Shown here one piece after another: positions 17,319 to 27,689 of a stretch of 64,000 bases of DNA (the stretch's first letter is position 1; every line of letters begins with the position of its first letter). The position numbers were made by a program, and so were the translations under genes. Origin of the DNA: Janthinobacterium sp. BJB426. Its GTDB lineage: Bacteria > Pseudomonadota > Gammaproteobacteria > Burkholderiales > Burkholderiaceae_D. The stretch covers positions 124,001 to 188,000 of the forward strand of contig NZ_PDZL01000011.1 of the NCBI RefSeq assembly GCF_002735705.1. The letters run 5' to 3'. The notes beneath the pieces are model-generated. The model was not told the origin of the DNA and searched no databases. It saw only the letters and a program-made list of their open reading frames with translations.

Positions 17319-18092
17319 ATGAAAGCGCTCGCTCCCGGCACCGTCATTTTTCACCGCCACCGCGGTTACGGGGTGATCACGTCCGTCAATTTGCTGACAG
17401 GCTGGATCGCCGCCCGTTTCGGCAGCGAAGCGCGGACCCTGGACCTGAACCTGTCGACCGACGACGTGCAATTTGCCGATGGCGAAGCGATCCTGTTTCG
17501 CCGCGCGCCGCCGGACCGCATGCCGCATGCGCGCCTGATGGCCATGGTGCGCGAACTGCATCAGGCCGGCTATCAGAAACTGTATCTGTATTCCTGGCCC
17601 AAGCCGTCGGGCCTGCACTGGCGCTGGCATTTGTTTACGGGACCGCGCGACTGGATGCAACGGCCCTGGCGCGAAGGCTGGTATGGTTCGGGCGCCGATT
17701 ACAACGTCAACCCCGTGATGGGCTGGGGCGACACGCCCGGCGCCACCACTGGCGAGTTGATCGATGCCCTGGCCCGTTTCGATCCGCAAGGCCTGGCGCA
17801 GGCGCTGGGACGCGACGACGACCATAGCGACTGGTTTGGCCGCGTCTGCGACGCCTTATTGCCCCATTACATGTACAGCCTGGACATGCAGCGCACGCCA
17901 GGCGAACCCTTGCCCGACATGCCGCCCGTGCCGGTCGTCGCCGTGCGCGCCGGCGTGGCGCCGTACCGTGGGCCGGACATCGCCTGGCCGCCCGGCTGGT
18001 GCGGCCTTTGGCGCGGCCGGCACGTGCTGCCCGTGCCTGCCATCAGCATCACGGGCGAGCCGGACCTGTTGAAGGGCTTTCAGCGCTCCTGA
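17319..18092 (+). CDS. Conserved-looking hypothetical protein, Trp-rich, with a possible SH3/Tudor-like N-terminus
   Basis: 257 residues, no recognised family. Residues ~5-45 (PGTVIFHRHRGYGVITSVN ... ARFGSEARTLDL) read like a small beta-barrel of the CarD/DUF3553 type. Residues ~75-150 are unusually rich in Trp and aromatic residues (YLYSWPKPSGLHWRWHLF, WREGWYGSGADY, GWGDTPGATT). No signal peptide or membrane segment is seen, so it is cytoplasmic. The MKALAPG start fits the globular domain; no Shine-Dalgarno is visible and the frame is open 38 codons upstream. Its 3' end overlaps the convergent dehydrogenase gene by 13 bases. Function unknown. Confidence 0.75.
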   Translation: MKALAPGTVIFHRHRGYGVITSVNLLTGWIAARFGSEARTLDLNLSTDDVQFADGEAILFRRAPPDRMPHARLMAMVRELHQAGYQKLYLYSWPKPSGLHWRWHLFTGPRDWMQRPWREGWYGSGADYNVNPVMGWGDTPGATTGELIDALARFDPQGLAQALGRDDDHSDWFGRVCDALLPHYMYSLDMQRTPGEPLPDMPPVPVVAVRAGVAPYRGPDIAWPPGWCGLWRGRHVLPVPAISITGEPDLLKGFQRS

Positions 18093-19093
18093 GGGGCTTG
18101 CCGCGCATGCGCCAGCACTTCCGGATTGAGCAGGCGCGTGCATTGACCTTGTGCAAAATCCACGATGTTTTGCAAGGCGTAGCGGAAATACAGCTCATAG
18201 CTGTCACGCTCGACGTAGCCCAGGTGTGGCGTGGCCAGCACGTTCGGCAGCAGCAGCAATGGCGAGCCTGGCGGCAGCGGCTCGTCCGTAAACACGTCCA
18301 GCGCGGCCGCGCCCGGGCGCCCCTGTGGCAGCGCCGCTTCCAGCGCGCCATCGGCGACCAGCTCGGCACGGCTGGTGTTGACGAACAGGGAAGTGTGCTT
18401 CATGCGCGCCAGGTCCTCGGCTGTTACCAGCCCGCGCGTGGCGTCGGACAGGCGCAGGTGCAAGGTCAATACGTCTGCCTGTTCAAAGAAGGCTTCGCGC
18501 GATGTCGCCGCCGTATCGCCGGCCGCCACGGCCGCGGCGCGGCTCGCTTCGCTGCCCCACACGAGGATGGTCATGCCGAAGGCGCGGCCATAGCCGGCGA
18601 TCAATTGACCGATCTTGCCGTAGCCCCAGATTGCCAGGGTGCGCCCTTTCAATACCGTGCCGAGGGTGTTGCGCGTTGGCTCCAGCGACGACGTCTGCCA
18701 CAGTCCCTCTTGTAAATGTTGCGCGTACGGCACGATCTTGCGCTGCGCCGCCATGATCAGCGCCCACGTCAGTTCGGCCGGCGCCGTGGGCGAGCCGATG
18801 CCTTCCGCGATGGCGATGCCCAGCTCGGTGGCGGCCGGCACATCGATGTGTCCGCTGACCTTGCCCGTTTGCGAAATCAGTTTCAAATTCGGCAGTTTCG
18901 ACAGCAAGGCCCGGTTGAAACTGCTGCGTTCGCGGATCAGCACCAGCACGTCGAACGGCGCCAGGCGGATCGCCAGCTGGCCCAGGCCCCGCGCCGTATT
19001 GCTGAACACTTTGACCTCGTGGCCATCGAGCAACTGGAAACAATCGAGGCCGCGCACGGCATCCTGGTAATCATCAAGTATGGCAATTTTCAT
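18080..19093 (-). CDS. D-2-hydroxyacid dehydrogenase family protein (NAD-dependent)
   Basis: 337 residues. Interconverts a 2-oxoacid and D-2-hydroxyacid, substrate unknown. The NAD-binding Rossmann motif WGYGKIGQLIAGYGRAFGM is near residue 155. Catalytic features are LFVNTSRAELVADGAL (Arg), ALDVFTDEPLP (Glu) and LATPHLGYVERDSYE (His). The family is wide (phosphoglycerate, glyoxylate, lactate dehydrogenases); the absence of an ACT domain and the length of ~337 argue against SerA. It lies 3'-to-3' against the Trp-rich unknown gene and diverges from pckG. Confidence 0.9.
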   Translation of the reverse strand: MKIAILDDYQDAVRGLDCFQLLDGHEVKVFSNTARGLGQLAIRLAPFDVLVLIRERSSFNRALLSKLPNLKLISQTGKVSGHIDVPAATELGIAIAEGIGSPTAPAELTWALIMAAQRKIVPYAQHLQEGLWQTSSLEPTRNTLGTVLKGRTLAIWGYGKIGQLIAGYGRAFGMTILVWGSEASRAAAVAAGDTAATSREAFFEQADVLTLHLRLSDATRGLVTAEDLARMKHTSLFVNTSRAELVADGALEAALPQGRPGAAALDVFTDEPLPPGSPLLLLPNVLATPHLGYVERDSYELYFRYALQNIVDFAQGQCTRLLNPEVLAHARQAPQER

Positions 19094-19174
19094 GGTGGAT
19101 GGCCGATTTTAGTGAGGATTTGGTAGGGAAATAACAGAATACGGGAAATGCTGAATAGCCTACTACATTAGTCA

Positions 19175-19205
19175 AGCTATTCTCCTACATTTTTGCGAGA
19201 ATAGC
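19175..19205. repeat. Perfect 10-bp inverted repeat between the dehydrogenase and pckG
   Basis: AGCTATTCTC and GAGAATAGCT around 11 bases. It lies in the 328-base divergent region 19094-19421, ~80 bases from the dehydrogenase start and ~217 from pckG. It could be an operator or a leader hairpin. I see nothing else firm in this region. Confidence 0.6.
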
Positions 19206-19421
19206 TGTTTGGCGGGTGTACAATCGCCGGCACTTTTGAAGCTTCCTGATTATAGTTATAGCGCAAACTGTTCCTGCAGCCTGGGTGCATGATCCAGGTA
19301 AACGACACCAGAGCCCTGCCCGCGTGAGCACACCGCCCGCAGTGAGCCGCAGCCACCTCTCGACGATGCTGCCCGTCTTGCCGGAACGACCAGAATTTCT
19401 TTTATTGGTATTGGAGGTAAT

Positions 19422-21293
19422 ATGAATCAGCCCGTCATGGGTGGCGTCGCCGCACTCAACGTCCCAGCTTATATTAAACAACAGAAACTGATCAACTGGG
19501 TGGCCGACATTGCCGCGCTGACCAAGCCAGATCGTATTTACTGGTGCGATGGTTCGCAAGAAGAGTACGAGCGCCTGTGCGCTGAAATGGTTGCCAGCGG
19601 CACCATGAAAAAACTGAATGCCGAAAAGCGCCCGAATTCTTACCTGGCCTGCTCCGATCCGAGCGACGTGGCCCGCGTCGAAGACCGCACGTATATCTGC
19701 TCGGCAACGAAAGAAGCGGCCGGCCCGACGAATAACTGGACCGAGCCTGGCGAGATGCGCCACACCTTGAACGGCCTGTTCGACGGCTGCATGCGCGGCC
19801 GCACCATGTACGTCGTGCCCTTCTCGATGGGCCCGCTGGGCTCGCCGATCGCGCACATCGGTGTGGAACTGTCCGACTCGCCGTATGTCGCCGTCAACAT
19901 GAAGATCATGACCCGCATGGGCCGTGCCGTGTACGACGTGCTGGGCACCGATGGCGCATTCGTGCCGTGCGTGCATAGCGTGGGCGCACCGCTGGCTGCT
20001 GGCCAGGCTGACGTGAAATGGCCGTGCAACAGCACCAAGTACATCGTGCATTTCCCGGAAACGCGTGAAATCTGGTCCTTCGGTTCGGGCTATGGCGGTA
20101 ACGCCTTGCTGGGCAAGAAATGTTTCGCCCTGCGCATCGCCTCGAACATGGGCTACCAGGAAGCGCAAGCATCGGAAAACAATCCGGGCTGGCTGGCCGA
20201 ACACATGCTGATCCTCGGCGTGGAATCGCCGGAAGGCAAGAAGCACTACGTGGCGGCGGCGTTCCCCTCGGCTTGCGGCAAGACCAACTTCGCCATGCTG
20301 ATCCCGCCGGCAAGTTTTAACGGCTGGAAAGTGACCACCATCGGCGACGATATCGCCTGGATCAAGCCGGGCGCGGATGGCCGCCTGTATGCCATCAATC
20401 CGGAAGCGGGCTACTTCGGCGTGGCGCCGGGCACCAACGAAAAAACCAATTACAACTGCATGGCCTCCATGCGCGACAACACGATCTTCACCAACGTGGC
20501 GCTGACGGACGACGGCGACGTCTGGTGGGAAGGTTTGACCAAGGAAGCACCAAGTCACCTGATCGACTGGCAGGGCAAGGACTGGACGCCAGCGTCCGGC
20601 ACCAAGGCGGCGCACCCGAACGCGCGCTTCACTGTTGCGGCAACGCAAAACCCGGTGATCGACGCGGCCTGGGACGACCCGGCCGGTGTGCCGATCTCGG
20701 CCTTCATCTTTGGCGGCCGCCGCTCGACCACCGTGCCGCTGGTCACCGAAGCGCGCAACTGGGTCGAAGGCGTCTACATGGCCGCCACCATGGGTTCGGA
20801 AACAACGGCCGCCGCCGTGGGCCAGATGGGTGTCGTGCGCCGCGATCCATTTGCCATGTTGCCGTTTATCGGCTATAACATGAGCGATTACTTCCAGCAC
20901 TGGCTGGACATGGGCGTCAAGGTGGGCAAAGTCAACCCGGCTGCCCTGCCGAAGATCTATTGCGTCAACTGGTTCCGCACGGATGAGGCTGGCAAATTCG
21001 TCTGGCCTGGCTTCGGCGACAACATGCGCGTGCTCAAATGGATGCTTGAGCGTATCGAAGGCAAGGCGGGCGGCGTGGAAAACCTGTTCGGCACGACGCC
21101 GCAGTATGGCGACCTGAACTGGGATGGCTTGCCATTCACGCAGCAACAGTTCGACACCATCACCTCGATCGACAAGGCCGCGTGGGTGGAAGAGCTGAAA
21201 TTGCATACGGAGTTGTTTGAAAAACTCGCGTATCATCTGCCGCAGGAATTGGCAGATCACAAGGCTGCGCTGGAAAAGCGGCTGGGTGCATAA
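19422..21293 (+). CDS. pckG: Phosphoenolpyruvate carboxykinase (GTP)
   Basis: 623 residues, the usual length of GTP-dependent PEPCK. Converts oxaloacetate and GTP to phosphoenolpyruvate, CO2 and GDP, the gateway to gluconeogenesis from organic acids. Motifs: [13 protein letters not shown] (P-loop with the mobile active-site Cys) near residue 285, [10 protein letters not shown] with metal-binding Asp just after, [11 protein letters not shown], and [12 protein letters not shown]. The start has a strong GGAGG 7 bases upstream. It fits with the C4-dicarboxylate uptake genes further along, which feed oxaloacetate (functional link is inference). Confidence 0.97.
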   Translation: MNQPVMGGVAALNVPAYIKQQKLINWVADIAALTKPDRIYWCDGSQEEYERLCAEMVASGTMKKLNAEKRPNSYLACSDPSDVARVEDRTYICSATKEAAGPTNNWTEPGEMRHTLNGLFDGCMRGRTMYVVPFSMGPLGSPIAHIGVELSDSPYVAVNMKIMTRMGRAVYDVLGTDGAFVPCVHSVGAPLAAGQADVKWPCNSTKYIVHFPETREIWSFGSGYGGNALLGKKCFALRIASNMGYQEAQASENNPGWLAEHMLILGVESPEGKKHYVAAAFPSACGKTNFAMLIPPASFNGWKVTTIGDDIAWIKPGADGRLYAINPEAGYFGVAPGTNEKTNYNCMASMRDNTIFTNVALTDDGDVWWEGLTKEAPSHLIDWQGKDWTPASGTKAAHPNARFTVAATQNPVIDAAWDDPAGVPISAFIFGGRRSTTVPLVTEARNWVEGVYMAATMGSETTAAAVGQMGVVRRDPFAMLPFIGYNMSDYFQHWLDMGVKVGKVNPAALPKIYCVNWFRTDEAGKFVWPGFGDNMRVLKWMLERIEGKAGGVENLFGTTPQYGDLNWDGLPFTQQQFDTITSIDKAAWVEELKLHTELFEKLAYHLPQELADHKAALEKRLGA

Positions 21294-21313
21294 ATAAGTT
21301 AGCGTAAAGCGGC

Positions 21314-21341
21314 ACCTGACAAGCGCAGTAGCTTGTCAGGT
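21314..21341 (+). repeat. Hairpin just downstream of pckG
   Basis: ACCTGACAAG / CTTGTCAGGT 10-bp stem without T-run, 20 bases past the stop. A smaller hairpin, CACGCCAG/CTGGCGTG, follows at 21367-21388. They may protect the mRNA 3' end ahead of the terminator at 21434. Confidence 0.55.
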
Positions 21342-21433
21342 GTTGAGAGTTGTAGTGGGGGAGAAACACGCCAGCAAAGACTGGCGTGCGATAAATGACA
21401 CGCCGGCAATGACTGGGGTGCTATCAAAAAGAG

Positions 21434-21472
21434 AAACGGCGCGGATTGCATGAGCAATCCGCGCCGTTTTTT
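21434..21472 (+). terminator. Terminator of pckG
   Basis: AACGGCGCGGATTGC ATGA GCAATCCGCGCCGTT, a perfect 15-bp stem followed by T6. Confidence 0.88.
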
Positions 21473-21615
21473 ATGGCGCCGGGCTATTCCATGCAAGGCG
21501 ATTTGCCAGTGTGCCGCCCTTGTGGCGCCAAAACCATCGCAGCGGAGAAATACGGCTTAAAAGATAGACAATATTTCTGTAAATCTATATTATTTGACAA
21601 CTTGAAAATTTCTTG

Positions 21616-23661
21616 ATGGAAAATAATGTGGATAAATTGGCGTCTGTAAAGAATCTGCTTGCCTCGCTTACCCTATGCTGTATTAGCGCCTGTGGCGGCG
21701 GCGGCGGTGCCGATGCCAATGTCGCTCCTCCGACCCCGACGCCGCCTGTGGTCACGGTGCCACCGACGGTACCAGTCCCCGAAACTCCGATTGCGCCAGT
21801 AACGCCAGTGACCCCTGCGCAGCCAGATCCAGTCGTACCCACCAAGCCTGGTGTGATCTATCCGGCGTTGACGTTTACGCCATCAAAGGTGGTGGAAGTC
21901 ATGCTGCTTGGCGAGAGCAGGGTATCGAAAGTGCAGATTACTTTGAGCAGTCCGGCGACAGAACCGCTTTTTTTCCGTTTCTTCGATCCAACCGGCGTAT
22001 TGCAGTTGAGTAGTTCCGTTACTCAAGAGAATAATGTGACGTATACCGCCCTGATCACGATGCCGAGCACGCTGTCGTTTGGTACTTATGAAGGCTATAT
22101 GGAAATCCAGGTTTGCCGGGATGCGGCCTGCAGCAATCCGATCTCCTATTCAAGGCAGTTGCTGCCTTACTCGGTCAGCGCCTTGCATACCATACCGGTG
22201 GAATTTGTTAATCCTATTTCCATATCCGAATCTTTTTATGAGGGACAGGCCGCCACGACCAGTGGCGTGCTTGCGGCACCATCCGGACAGTCTAAAATCA
22301 ATCTGTACATTACCGCCACTGATCCGAAAGGCGTCTTCATCAAAACGTCCGACTTCCGCTGGAATGGTGACTTCATGTATGAGTTCACGCTGAAAACGGT
22401 GCCAAGCCTGGCCAGTGGACGCTATCGCGGTAACATTGAAATACGCGCCTGCCGTGACCTTGAGTGCAGCGCGCGCTATCCGGTGACGACCATGTCGGTG
22501 CCATATGACGTTGAAGTCAGGGCGTTGTCTACCTTGACTGCGTTGACGCGCTGGCCGGGTGTGTCCGATTGGCAAGGTGAACGAGGCAATGCGCAACGCA
22601 CCAGTTATGTACCCGTCACGCTCGATGTGTCGAAATTTTCCAGGCGCTGGACCTGGCCCATTCCCGGCGCCAGCTATATGCACCGCACGCCAATGGCGAT
22701 TTCCTCCAATCACGTTTTCTTGAATGCAGGTGCGATTCTGTATGCGCTGAAGGAATCCGACGGCAGCGTCGCCTGGAGCCGGGATTTCGGCAGAGATCCT
22801 TTTTCTAGTACTTCGGGCGATATGCTGTATGTGAGAACTGGCACCGATGACAGCCGGCAAGTATTGTATGGTTTGAATGCGAGCACCGGGACGATGGTGT
22901 TCACATCCTACTCATCGTTCCCCAAGCGCGACGGCTATACCATACCTCCTTTATGGATGAAGCCGATGGTCAGTGGTGGAAAGCTGTTCCATAGCGTTGC
23001 CAGTGGCGATACGAATGGCGTGCAGGCACTGGAGGCGCTCACGGGAACGCCATTATGGTTTGCGCCCATGACTTCGGCGACGCTACAGGGCAGCAATTTG
23101 TTCAGCCTTGACCAAGGCTTGTCCCTGGCCGACGCTACGACGGGAACACTCCAGAGGACGATTGCCACCCCGGAGATGATGTGGACCTCTACGAGCGCAT
23201 CTTCGCTGGCGCCGGTCGCTGGTGCACCTGGCTCCATCTTCGGCATGACGCAGCCGGAAAGTGCCAGCAAGACCAGAAAACTGGTCAATTTTAACGTTGC
23301 GCAAAACAAGGTGGCATGGTCCAGCACCGGCACCTATGGCGATAATTTTGCGTATGCGGAAGGCGTGGTGTACGTAGTGGATGATGCGACGTCGATGCTG
23401 GAAGCGCGTGCGGAAAGCGACGGCAAATTATTATGGAGCTGGGAAGTGCCGCGGCGCTTAATATCGTTCGCCGGTACGGATATCCTGGTTACGAAGAACC
23501 TGGTTTTTGTTTCGTTCAGCGGGACTACCTATGCGCTGGATGTGAAGACCCACCAACTGGTATGGACCGAGCCGACCGGTGGGGTATTGTCGATGTCGGC
23601 CAATGGCGTTCTATATATCAGTGCGTTGGGAGGCTCGGTGGTGGGATTTAATGTGAAATAA
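21616..23661 (+). CDS. Outer-membrane-type lipoprotein with two CRDxxC repeats and a PQQ-like beta-propeller
   Basis: 681 residues. The signal sequence ends in a lipobox (CCISAC, Cys near residue 26). A GGGGG stretch and a ~55-residue Pro/Thr/Val linker follow. Two tandem ~110-residue beta-rich repeats each end in G-x-Y-x-G-x-x-E-I-x-x-C-R-D-x-x-C (EIQVCRDAAC, EIRACRDLEC). The C-terminal ~360 residues resemble a PQQ-like/YVTN beta-propeller (LYALKESDGSVAW, LYGLNASTGTMVF, TYALDVKTHQLVW). The start is the ATG right after an in-frame TTG; the ribosome site is weak. Base composition is less GC-rich than neighbours, suggesting a lineage-specific or acquired gene. Function unknown; surface binding is likely. 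Confidence 0.85.
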   Translation: MENNVDKLASVKNLLASLTLCCISACGGGGGADANVAPPTPTPPVVTVPPTVPVPETPIAPVTPVTPAQPDPVVPTKPGVIYPALTFTPSKVVEVMLLGESRVSKVQITLSSPATEPLFFRFFDPTGVLQLSSSVTQENNVTYTALITMPSTLSFGTYEGYMEIQVCRDAACSNPISYSRQLLPYSVSALHTIPVEFVNPISISESFYEGQAATTSGVLAAPSGQSKINLYITATDPKGVFIKTSDFRWNGDFMYEFTLKTVPSLASGRYRGNIEIRACRDLECSARYPVTTMSVPYDVEVRALSTLTALTRWPGVSDWQGERGNAQRTSYVPVTLDVSKFSRRWTWPIPGASYMHRTPMAISSNHVFLNAGAILYALKESDGSVAWSRDFGRDPFSSTSGDMLYVRTGTDDSRQVLYGLNASTGTMVFTSYSSFPKRDGYTIPPLWMKPMVSGGKLFHSVASGDTNGVQALEALTGTPLWFAPMTSATLQGSNLFSLDQGLSLADATTGTLQRTIATPEMMWTSTSASSLAPVAGAPGSIFGMTQPESASKTRKLVNFNVAQNKVAWSSTGTYGDNFAYAEGVVYVVDDATSMLEARAESDGKLLWSWEVPRRLISFAGTDILVTKNLVFVSFSGTTYALDVKTHQLVWTEPTGGVLSMSANGVLYISALGGSVVGFNVK

Positions 23662-23756
23662 ATCCGCGGCAGCATGCCGAATGCTCGTAGAGCAGCTTGC
23701 CCAAACTGCCCCCCCGGACAAGATTATTGGCCGGGGGAGCGCGAGGGAAGCGCCGC

Positions 23757-26606
23757 TTATTGCTTCAGCAGCGGCCCCAGGTACTTGCCCGTCACGCTGG
23801 CCGGGTTCAGCGCCACGTCTTCCGGCGTACCGGTGGCGATGATCTGCCCGCCGCCAGCGCCGCCTTCGGGGCCCAGGTCGACGATCCAGTCGGCCGTCTT
23901 GATGACGTCCAGGTTGTGCTCGATGATGACGAGGGTGTTGCCCTGGTCGCGCAGGCGGTGGATGACCTTTAACAACAAATCGATGTCGTGGAAGTGCAGG
24001 CCTGTCGTCGGTTCGTCGAGGATGTACAGGGTGCGGCCCGTGTCGCGCTTGGACAATTCCAGCGACAATTTCACGCGCTGCGCCTCGCCGCCGGACAGGG
24101 TGGTGGCGCTCTGACCCAGCTTGATGTAGCCGAGGCCCACGTCGAGCAGGGTTTGCAGCTTGCGCGCGATCAAGGGCACGGGCTTGAAGAATTCATGCGC
24201 CTCTTCCACCGTCATGCCCAGCACTTCCGTGATGTTCTTGCCCTTGTATTGTACTTCCAGCGTTTCGCGGTTGTAGCGCTTGCCGTGGCAGACGTCGCAT
24301 GGCACGTAGACGTCGGGCAAGAAATGCATCTCGACCTTGATCACGCCATCGCCCTGGCATGCTTCGCAGCGTCCGCCCTTGACGTTGAACGAGAAGCGGC
24401 CCGCGCTGTAACCGCGTTCCTTGGCCGTCGGCACGGTGGAGAACAGGTCGCGGATCGGCGTAAACAAGCCCGTGTAGGTGGCGGGATTCGAGCGCGGCGT
24501 GCGGCCGATCGGCGCCTGGTCGACGGAAATGACCTTGTCGAAGTGTTCCAGGCCGCTGATCGACTCGTGCGGCGCCGGTTCCGTCTGCGAACCGTACAGA
24601 TGGCGCGACAGGGCCGGATATAAAGTATCGTTGACCAGCGACGACTTGCCCGAACCGGACACGCCCGTCACGCACGTCATCAAGCCCACCGGCAAGCTCA
24701 GCGACACCTTTTTCAGGTTGTTGCCCGTCGCGCCAGTAATGAGCAGCTGCTTTTCCGGATTGCTGGCGTGGCGCTTGGCTGGTACGGCGATCTTCAGCTT
24801 GCCGTTCAGGTATTGCGCCGTCAGCGATTTCTTGTTCTTGAGAATGTCGGACAAGGTGCCTTCGGCGATGATTTCGCCGCCGTGCACGCCCGCGCCGATG
24901 CCCATGTCGACGATGTAGTCGGCCGTGCGGATGGCGTCTTCGTCATGCTCGACCACCAGCACGCTGTTGCCGATGTCGCGCAAGTGTTTCAAGGTTTCGA
25001 TCAGACGGTCATTATCGCGCTGATGCAAGCCGATCGACGGTTCATCGAGCACATACATGACGCCCGTCAAACCGGAGCCGATCTGCGATGCCAAACGGAT
25101 GCGCTGTGCTTCACCGCCGGAGAGCGTGTCGGCGCTGCGGTCCAGCGACAGGTAGTCGAGGCCCACATTGTTGAGGAATTTCAGGCGCGAAATAATTTCC
25201 TTGACCACGCGGTCAGCGATCTCTTTCTTGGCGCCCGTCAGTTTCAGTTTTTCAAAAAATTCCAGGGTCTCGCGCAGCGGTTTTCCCGCCACTTCATAGA
25301 TGGCCCGCTGCTGCTTGCCGGTGCCGACCTTGACGAAGCGCGCTTCCACGCGCAGGCGCGCGCCATCGCATGACGGGCAGCATTTTTCATTGATGAACTT
25401 GGCCAGTTCTTCCTTGACGGCCATCGAATCCGTCTCGCGGTAGCGGCGCTGCAGATTGTTGACCACGCCTTCGAACGTGTGTTCCTTGATGACGGTGCGG
25501 CCCCGTTCGTTCACATAGCTGAACGGAATCACTTGCTTGCCGGAACCGTACAACACGGCTTGCTGCGCATTCAGTGCCAGCTGCTCGAACGGCATGTCCA
25601 GGTCGAACTCGTAATACGCGGCCAGATTCGACAGCATCTGGAAGTAAAACTGGTTGCGGCGGTCCCAGCCCTTGACGGCGCCCGAGGCGAGCGACAGGTT
25701 CGGGAACGCGACGATGCGTTTCGGGTCAAAGAATTCGATATGTCCCAGGCCGTCGCATTCGGGGCAGGCGCCCATGGGGTTGTTGAACGAGAACAGACGC
25801 GGTTCCAGTTCCTGCAGGGAATAGCCACACACATTGCAGGCGAACTTGTTGGAATACACGTGCTCCTGGGCCGTATCCATTTCGTAGGCGATGGCGCGGC
25901 CATCGGCCAGGCGCAGGGCTGTCTCGAAACTTTCCGCCAGCCGTTGCTTGATCTCCTGGTTCACCTTGACCCGGTCGATGACGACGTCGATCGTGTGTTT
26001 TTCCGTTTTCTTCAGTTTCGGGAGGTCATCCACTTCATAAATCTTGGCGGCATGCGTGCCGCTCTGCACGCGAAAGCGCACGAAGCCCTGCGCCTGCATC
26101 TGCTCGAACAGGTCGACATGCTCGCCCTTGCGGTTGGCGACGACGGGCGCCAGGATCATCAGCTTGGTGTCTTCCGGCATGGCAAGCACAGCATCGACCA
26201 TTTGCGATACGGACTGGGCCGCCAACGCGTTTTCAGGATGGTCGGGGCAGTAGGGCGTACCCACGCGCGCGTACAGCAGGCGCAGATAATCGTGGATTTC
26301 CGTCACGGTACCCACCGTCGAGCGCGGGTTATGCGAAGTTGCCTTCTGTTCGATGGAGATGGCGGGAGATAAGCCCTCGATCAGGTCGACGTCGGGTTTT
26401 TCCATCAATTGCAGGAACTGGCGCGCATACGCCGACAGCGACTCGACATAGCGCCGTTGGCCTTCCGCGTACAAGGTGTCGAAGGCCAGCGAAGACTTGC
26501 CGGAGCCGGACAAGCCGGTAATCACGATCAGCTTATTGCGCGGCAAATCGAGATTGATATTCTTGAGGTTATGCGTGCGAGCGCCGCGAATGCGGATCTG
26601 TTCCAT
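23757..26606 (-). CDS. uvrA: UvrABC excision nuclease subunit A
   Basis: 949 residues. ATPase that finds bulky DNA lesions and loads UvrB. Two ABC modules: Walker A at residues ~31-40 ([12 protein letters not shown]) and ~645-655 ([12 protein letters not shown]). Zinc modules are CNVC...CPEC near 258-280 and CEAC...CDVC near 745-770; ABC signatures are LSGGEAQRI and [13 protein letters not shown] lies 8 bases before the ATG. Divergent from ssb across a 381-base region with a LexA box, the arrangement known in E. coli. Confidence 0.98.
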   Translation of the reverse strand: MEQIRIRGARTHNLKNINLDLPRNKLIVITGLSGSGKSSLAFDTLYAEGQRRYVESLSAYARQFLQLMEKPDVDLIEGLSPAISIEQKATSHNPRSTVGTVTEIHDYLRLLYARVGTPYCPDHPENALAAQSVSQMVDAVLAMPEDTKLMILAPVVANRKGEHVDLFEQMQAQGFVRFRVQSGTHAAKIYEVDDLPKLKKTEKHTIDVVIDRVKVNQEIKQRLAESFETALRLADGRAIAYEMDTAQEHVYSNKFACNVCGYSLQELEPRLFSFNNPMGACPECDGLGHIEFFDPKRIVAFPNLSLASGAVKGWDRRNQFYFQMLSNLAAYYEFDLDMPFEQLALNAQQAVLYGSGKQVIPFSYVNERGRTVIKEHTFEGVVNNLQRRYRETDSMAVKEELAKFINEKCCPSCDGARLRVEARFVKVGTGKQQRAIYEVAGKPLRETLEFFEKLKLTGAKKEIADRVVKEIISRLKFLNNVGLDYLSLDRSADTLSGGEAQRIRLASQIGSGLTGVMYVLDEPSIGLHQRDNDRLIETLKHLRDIGNSVLVVEHDEDAIRTADYIVDMGIGAGVHGGEIIAEGTLSDILKNKKSLTAQYLNGKLKIAVPAKRHASNPEKQLLITGATGNNLKKVSLSLPVGLMTCVTGVSGSGKSSLVNDTLYPALSRHLYGSQTEPAPHESISGLEHFDKVISVDQAPIGRTPRSNPATYTGLFTPIRDLFSTVPTAKERGYSAGRFSFNVKGGRCEACQGDGVIKVEMHFLPDVYVPCDVCHGKRYNRETLEVQYKGKNITEVLGMTVEEAHEFFKPVPLIARKLQTLLDVGLGYIKLGQSATTLSGGEAQRVKLSLELSKRDTGRTLYILDEPTTGLHFHDIDLLLKVIHRLRDQGNTLVIIEHNLDVIKTADWIVDLGPEGGAGGGQIIATGTPEDVALNPASVTGKYLGPLLKQ

Positions 26607-26797
26607 GTGATTGCCTTGCTTTCAGTGAGTGGTGCGGCCGGCGCATTGTGCCTGGGTGCAGATGAGGAGCCACAACGGGTCAACCTGTAACTATAGCCGG
26701 GTTTTGCTCTGCATGCCTGAGGCGTCCATGGGCGGATTGCGCCGCCAGGCGAACGTGCCCTGACAAAGTTTGATACAGATGCGTGCAGACGTTTAAA

Positions 26798-26817
26798 CAC
26801 TGTATATAATACCAGTA
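26798..26817. promoter_or_regulatory. LexA (SOS) box in the uvrA-ssb divergent region
   Basis: CACTGTATATAATACCAGTA contains CTG-N10-CAG with the AT-rich core CTGTATATAATACCAG, very close to the dinB box at 11027. It lies 192 bases from uvrA and 171 from ssb, so could repress either or both. Confidence 0.85.
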
Positions 26818-26914
26818 TTCAAGTTTCTTGTTTTCACCTGACGTGAAAAAAACCTGCTGCCGCACGGGAGAGGGCGTCCGCCAGAAAGCGGGTGCTTTGC
26901 GCCGCGTGGTCGCT

Positions 26915-26920
26915 TATAAT
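26915..26920 (+). promoter_or_regulatory. Probable -10 element for ssb
   Basis: TATAAT, 68 bases before the ssb ATG, in a stretch with no good -35 at standard spacing. It would give a promoter outside the LexA box. Confidence 0.45.
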
Positions 26921-26987
26921 CCTCGTTTAGTACACTAAACTACCGCGCGGGACACCGGCTCCCGCTGCAGTTCATCAGGAGTTATTC

Positions 26988-27497
26988 ATGGCATCAGTCA
27001 ACAAAGTCATCATCGTCGGCAATCTGGGCCGTGACCCGGAAATCCGCTACATGCCTAGCGGCGACGCGATCGCCAACATCGCCGTGGCCACTTCGTACAA
27101 ATCGAAGGACCGCAACACGGGCGAACAAAAAGAATTGACAGAGTGGCACCGTATCTCGTTCTTTGGCCGCCTGGCGGAAATCGTCGGCCAATACCTGAAA
27201 AAAGGTTCGTCCGTCTACGTCGAAGGCCGTCTGCAAACCCGTAAATACACGGACAAGGACGGCGTCGAGAAGTACGCAACCGACATCATCGCTGAACAGA
27301 TGCAAATGCTGGGCGGTCGCTCCGGCATGGGCGGCGACGCCGGCGGTGGCGATGACAGCTACGGCGGTGGCGGCGGCTACGAAGCCCCGGCTCCGCGCCA
27401 GGCGCCAGCACCGCGTCCAGCCCCGGCGCCAGCACCACGCCCGGCACCGAAGCCAGCACCGAACTTCTCGGACATGGACGACGATATCCCGTTCTAA
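26988..27497 (+). CDS. ssb: Single-stranded DNA-binding protein
   Basis: 169 residues. OB-fold N-terminus ([41 protein letters not shown]), then a Gly-rich and Pro/Ala-rich disordered linker (~115-158), then the acidic C-terminal tip MDDDIPF that recruits repair and replication enzymes. It coats single-stranded DNA in replication, recombination and repair. AGGAGTT lies 7 bases before the ATG. Divergent from uvrA. Confidence 0.98.
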   Translation: MASVNKVIIVGNLGRDPEIRYMPSGDAIANIAVATSYKSKDRNTGEQKELTEWHRISFFGRLAEIVGQYLKKGSSVYVEGRLQTRKYTDKDGVEKYATDIIAEQMQMLGGRSGMGGDAGGGDDSYGGGGGYEAPAPRQAPAPRPAPAPAPRPAPKPAPNFSDMDDDIPF

Positions 27498-27540
27498 ATA
27501 CGCCGTTCTGACGCCTGCCGTCAGGCACTGTCGATAAACA

Positions 27541-27570
27541 GCCTGCTTCATCCGTGAAGCAGGCTTTTTT
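27541..27570 (+). terminator. Terminator of ssb
   Basis: GCCTGCTTCA TCCG TGAAGCAGGC stem followed by T6. Confidence 0.88.
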
Positions 27571-27689
27571 ATGGGCGCGGGCAGTAGAAGGTGATGCGGA
27601 ATGCATGGTCACATTCCACAGCAAGAAGCGGATGGCGGCGCTGTCCGGATGCTGGTCTGATGGCGGTTTTGACGCCACCGGAGAACAGC

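Noticed and set aside
19094..19421. Riboswitch upstream of pckG
   Set aside because: Only a simple inverted repeat is visible and nothing matches the conserved core of a riboswitch class I can recognise by eye.
19185..21260. Minus-strand open frame opposite pckG
   Set aside because: Product lacks any domain, and pckG is full-length with a strong ribosome site.
23708..23738. GC-rich hairpin between the repeat lipoprotein gene and uvrA
   Set aside because: CCCCCCGG/CCGGGGG can pair, but no T-run follows on either strand, so I did not call it a terminator.
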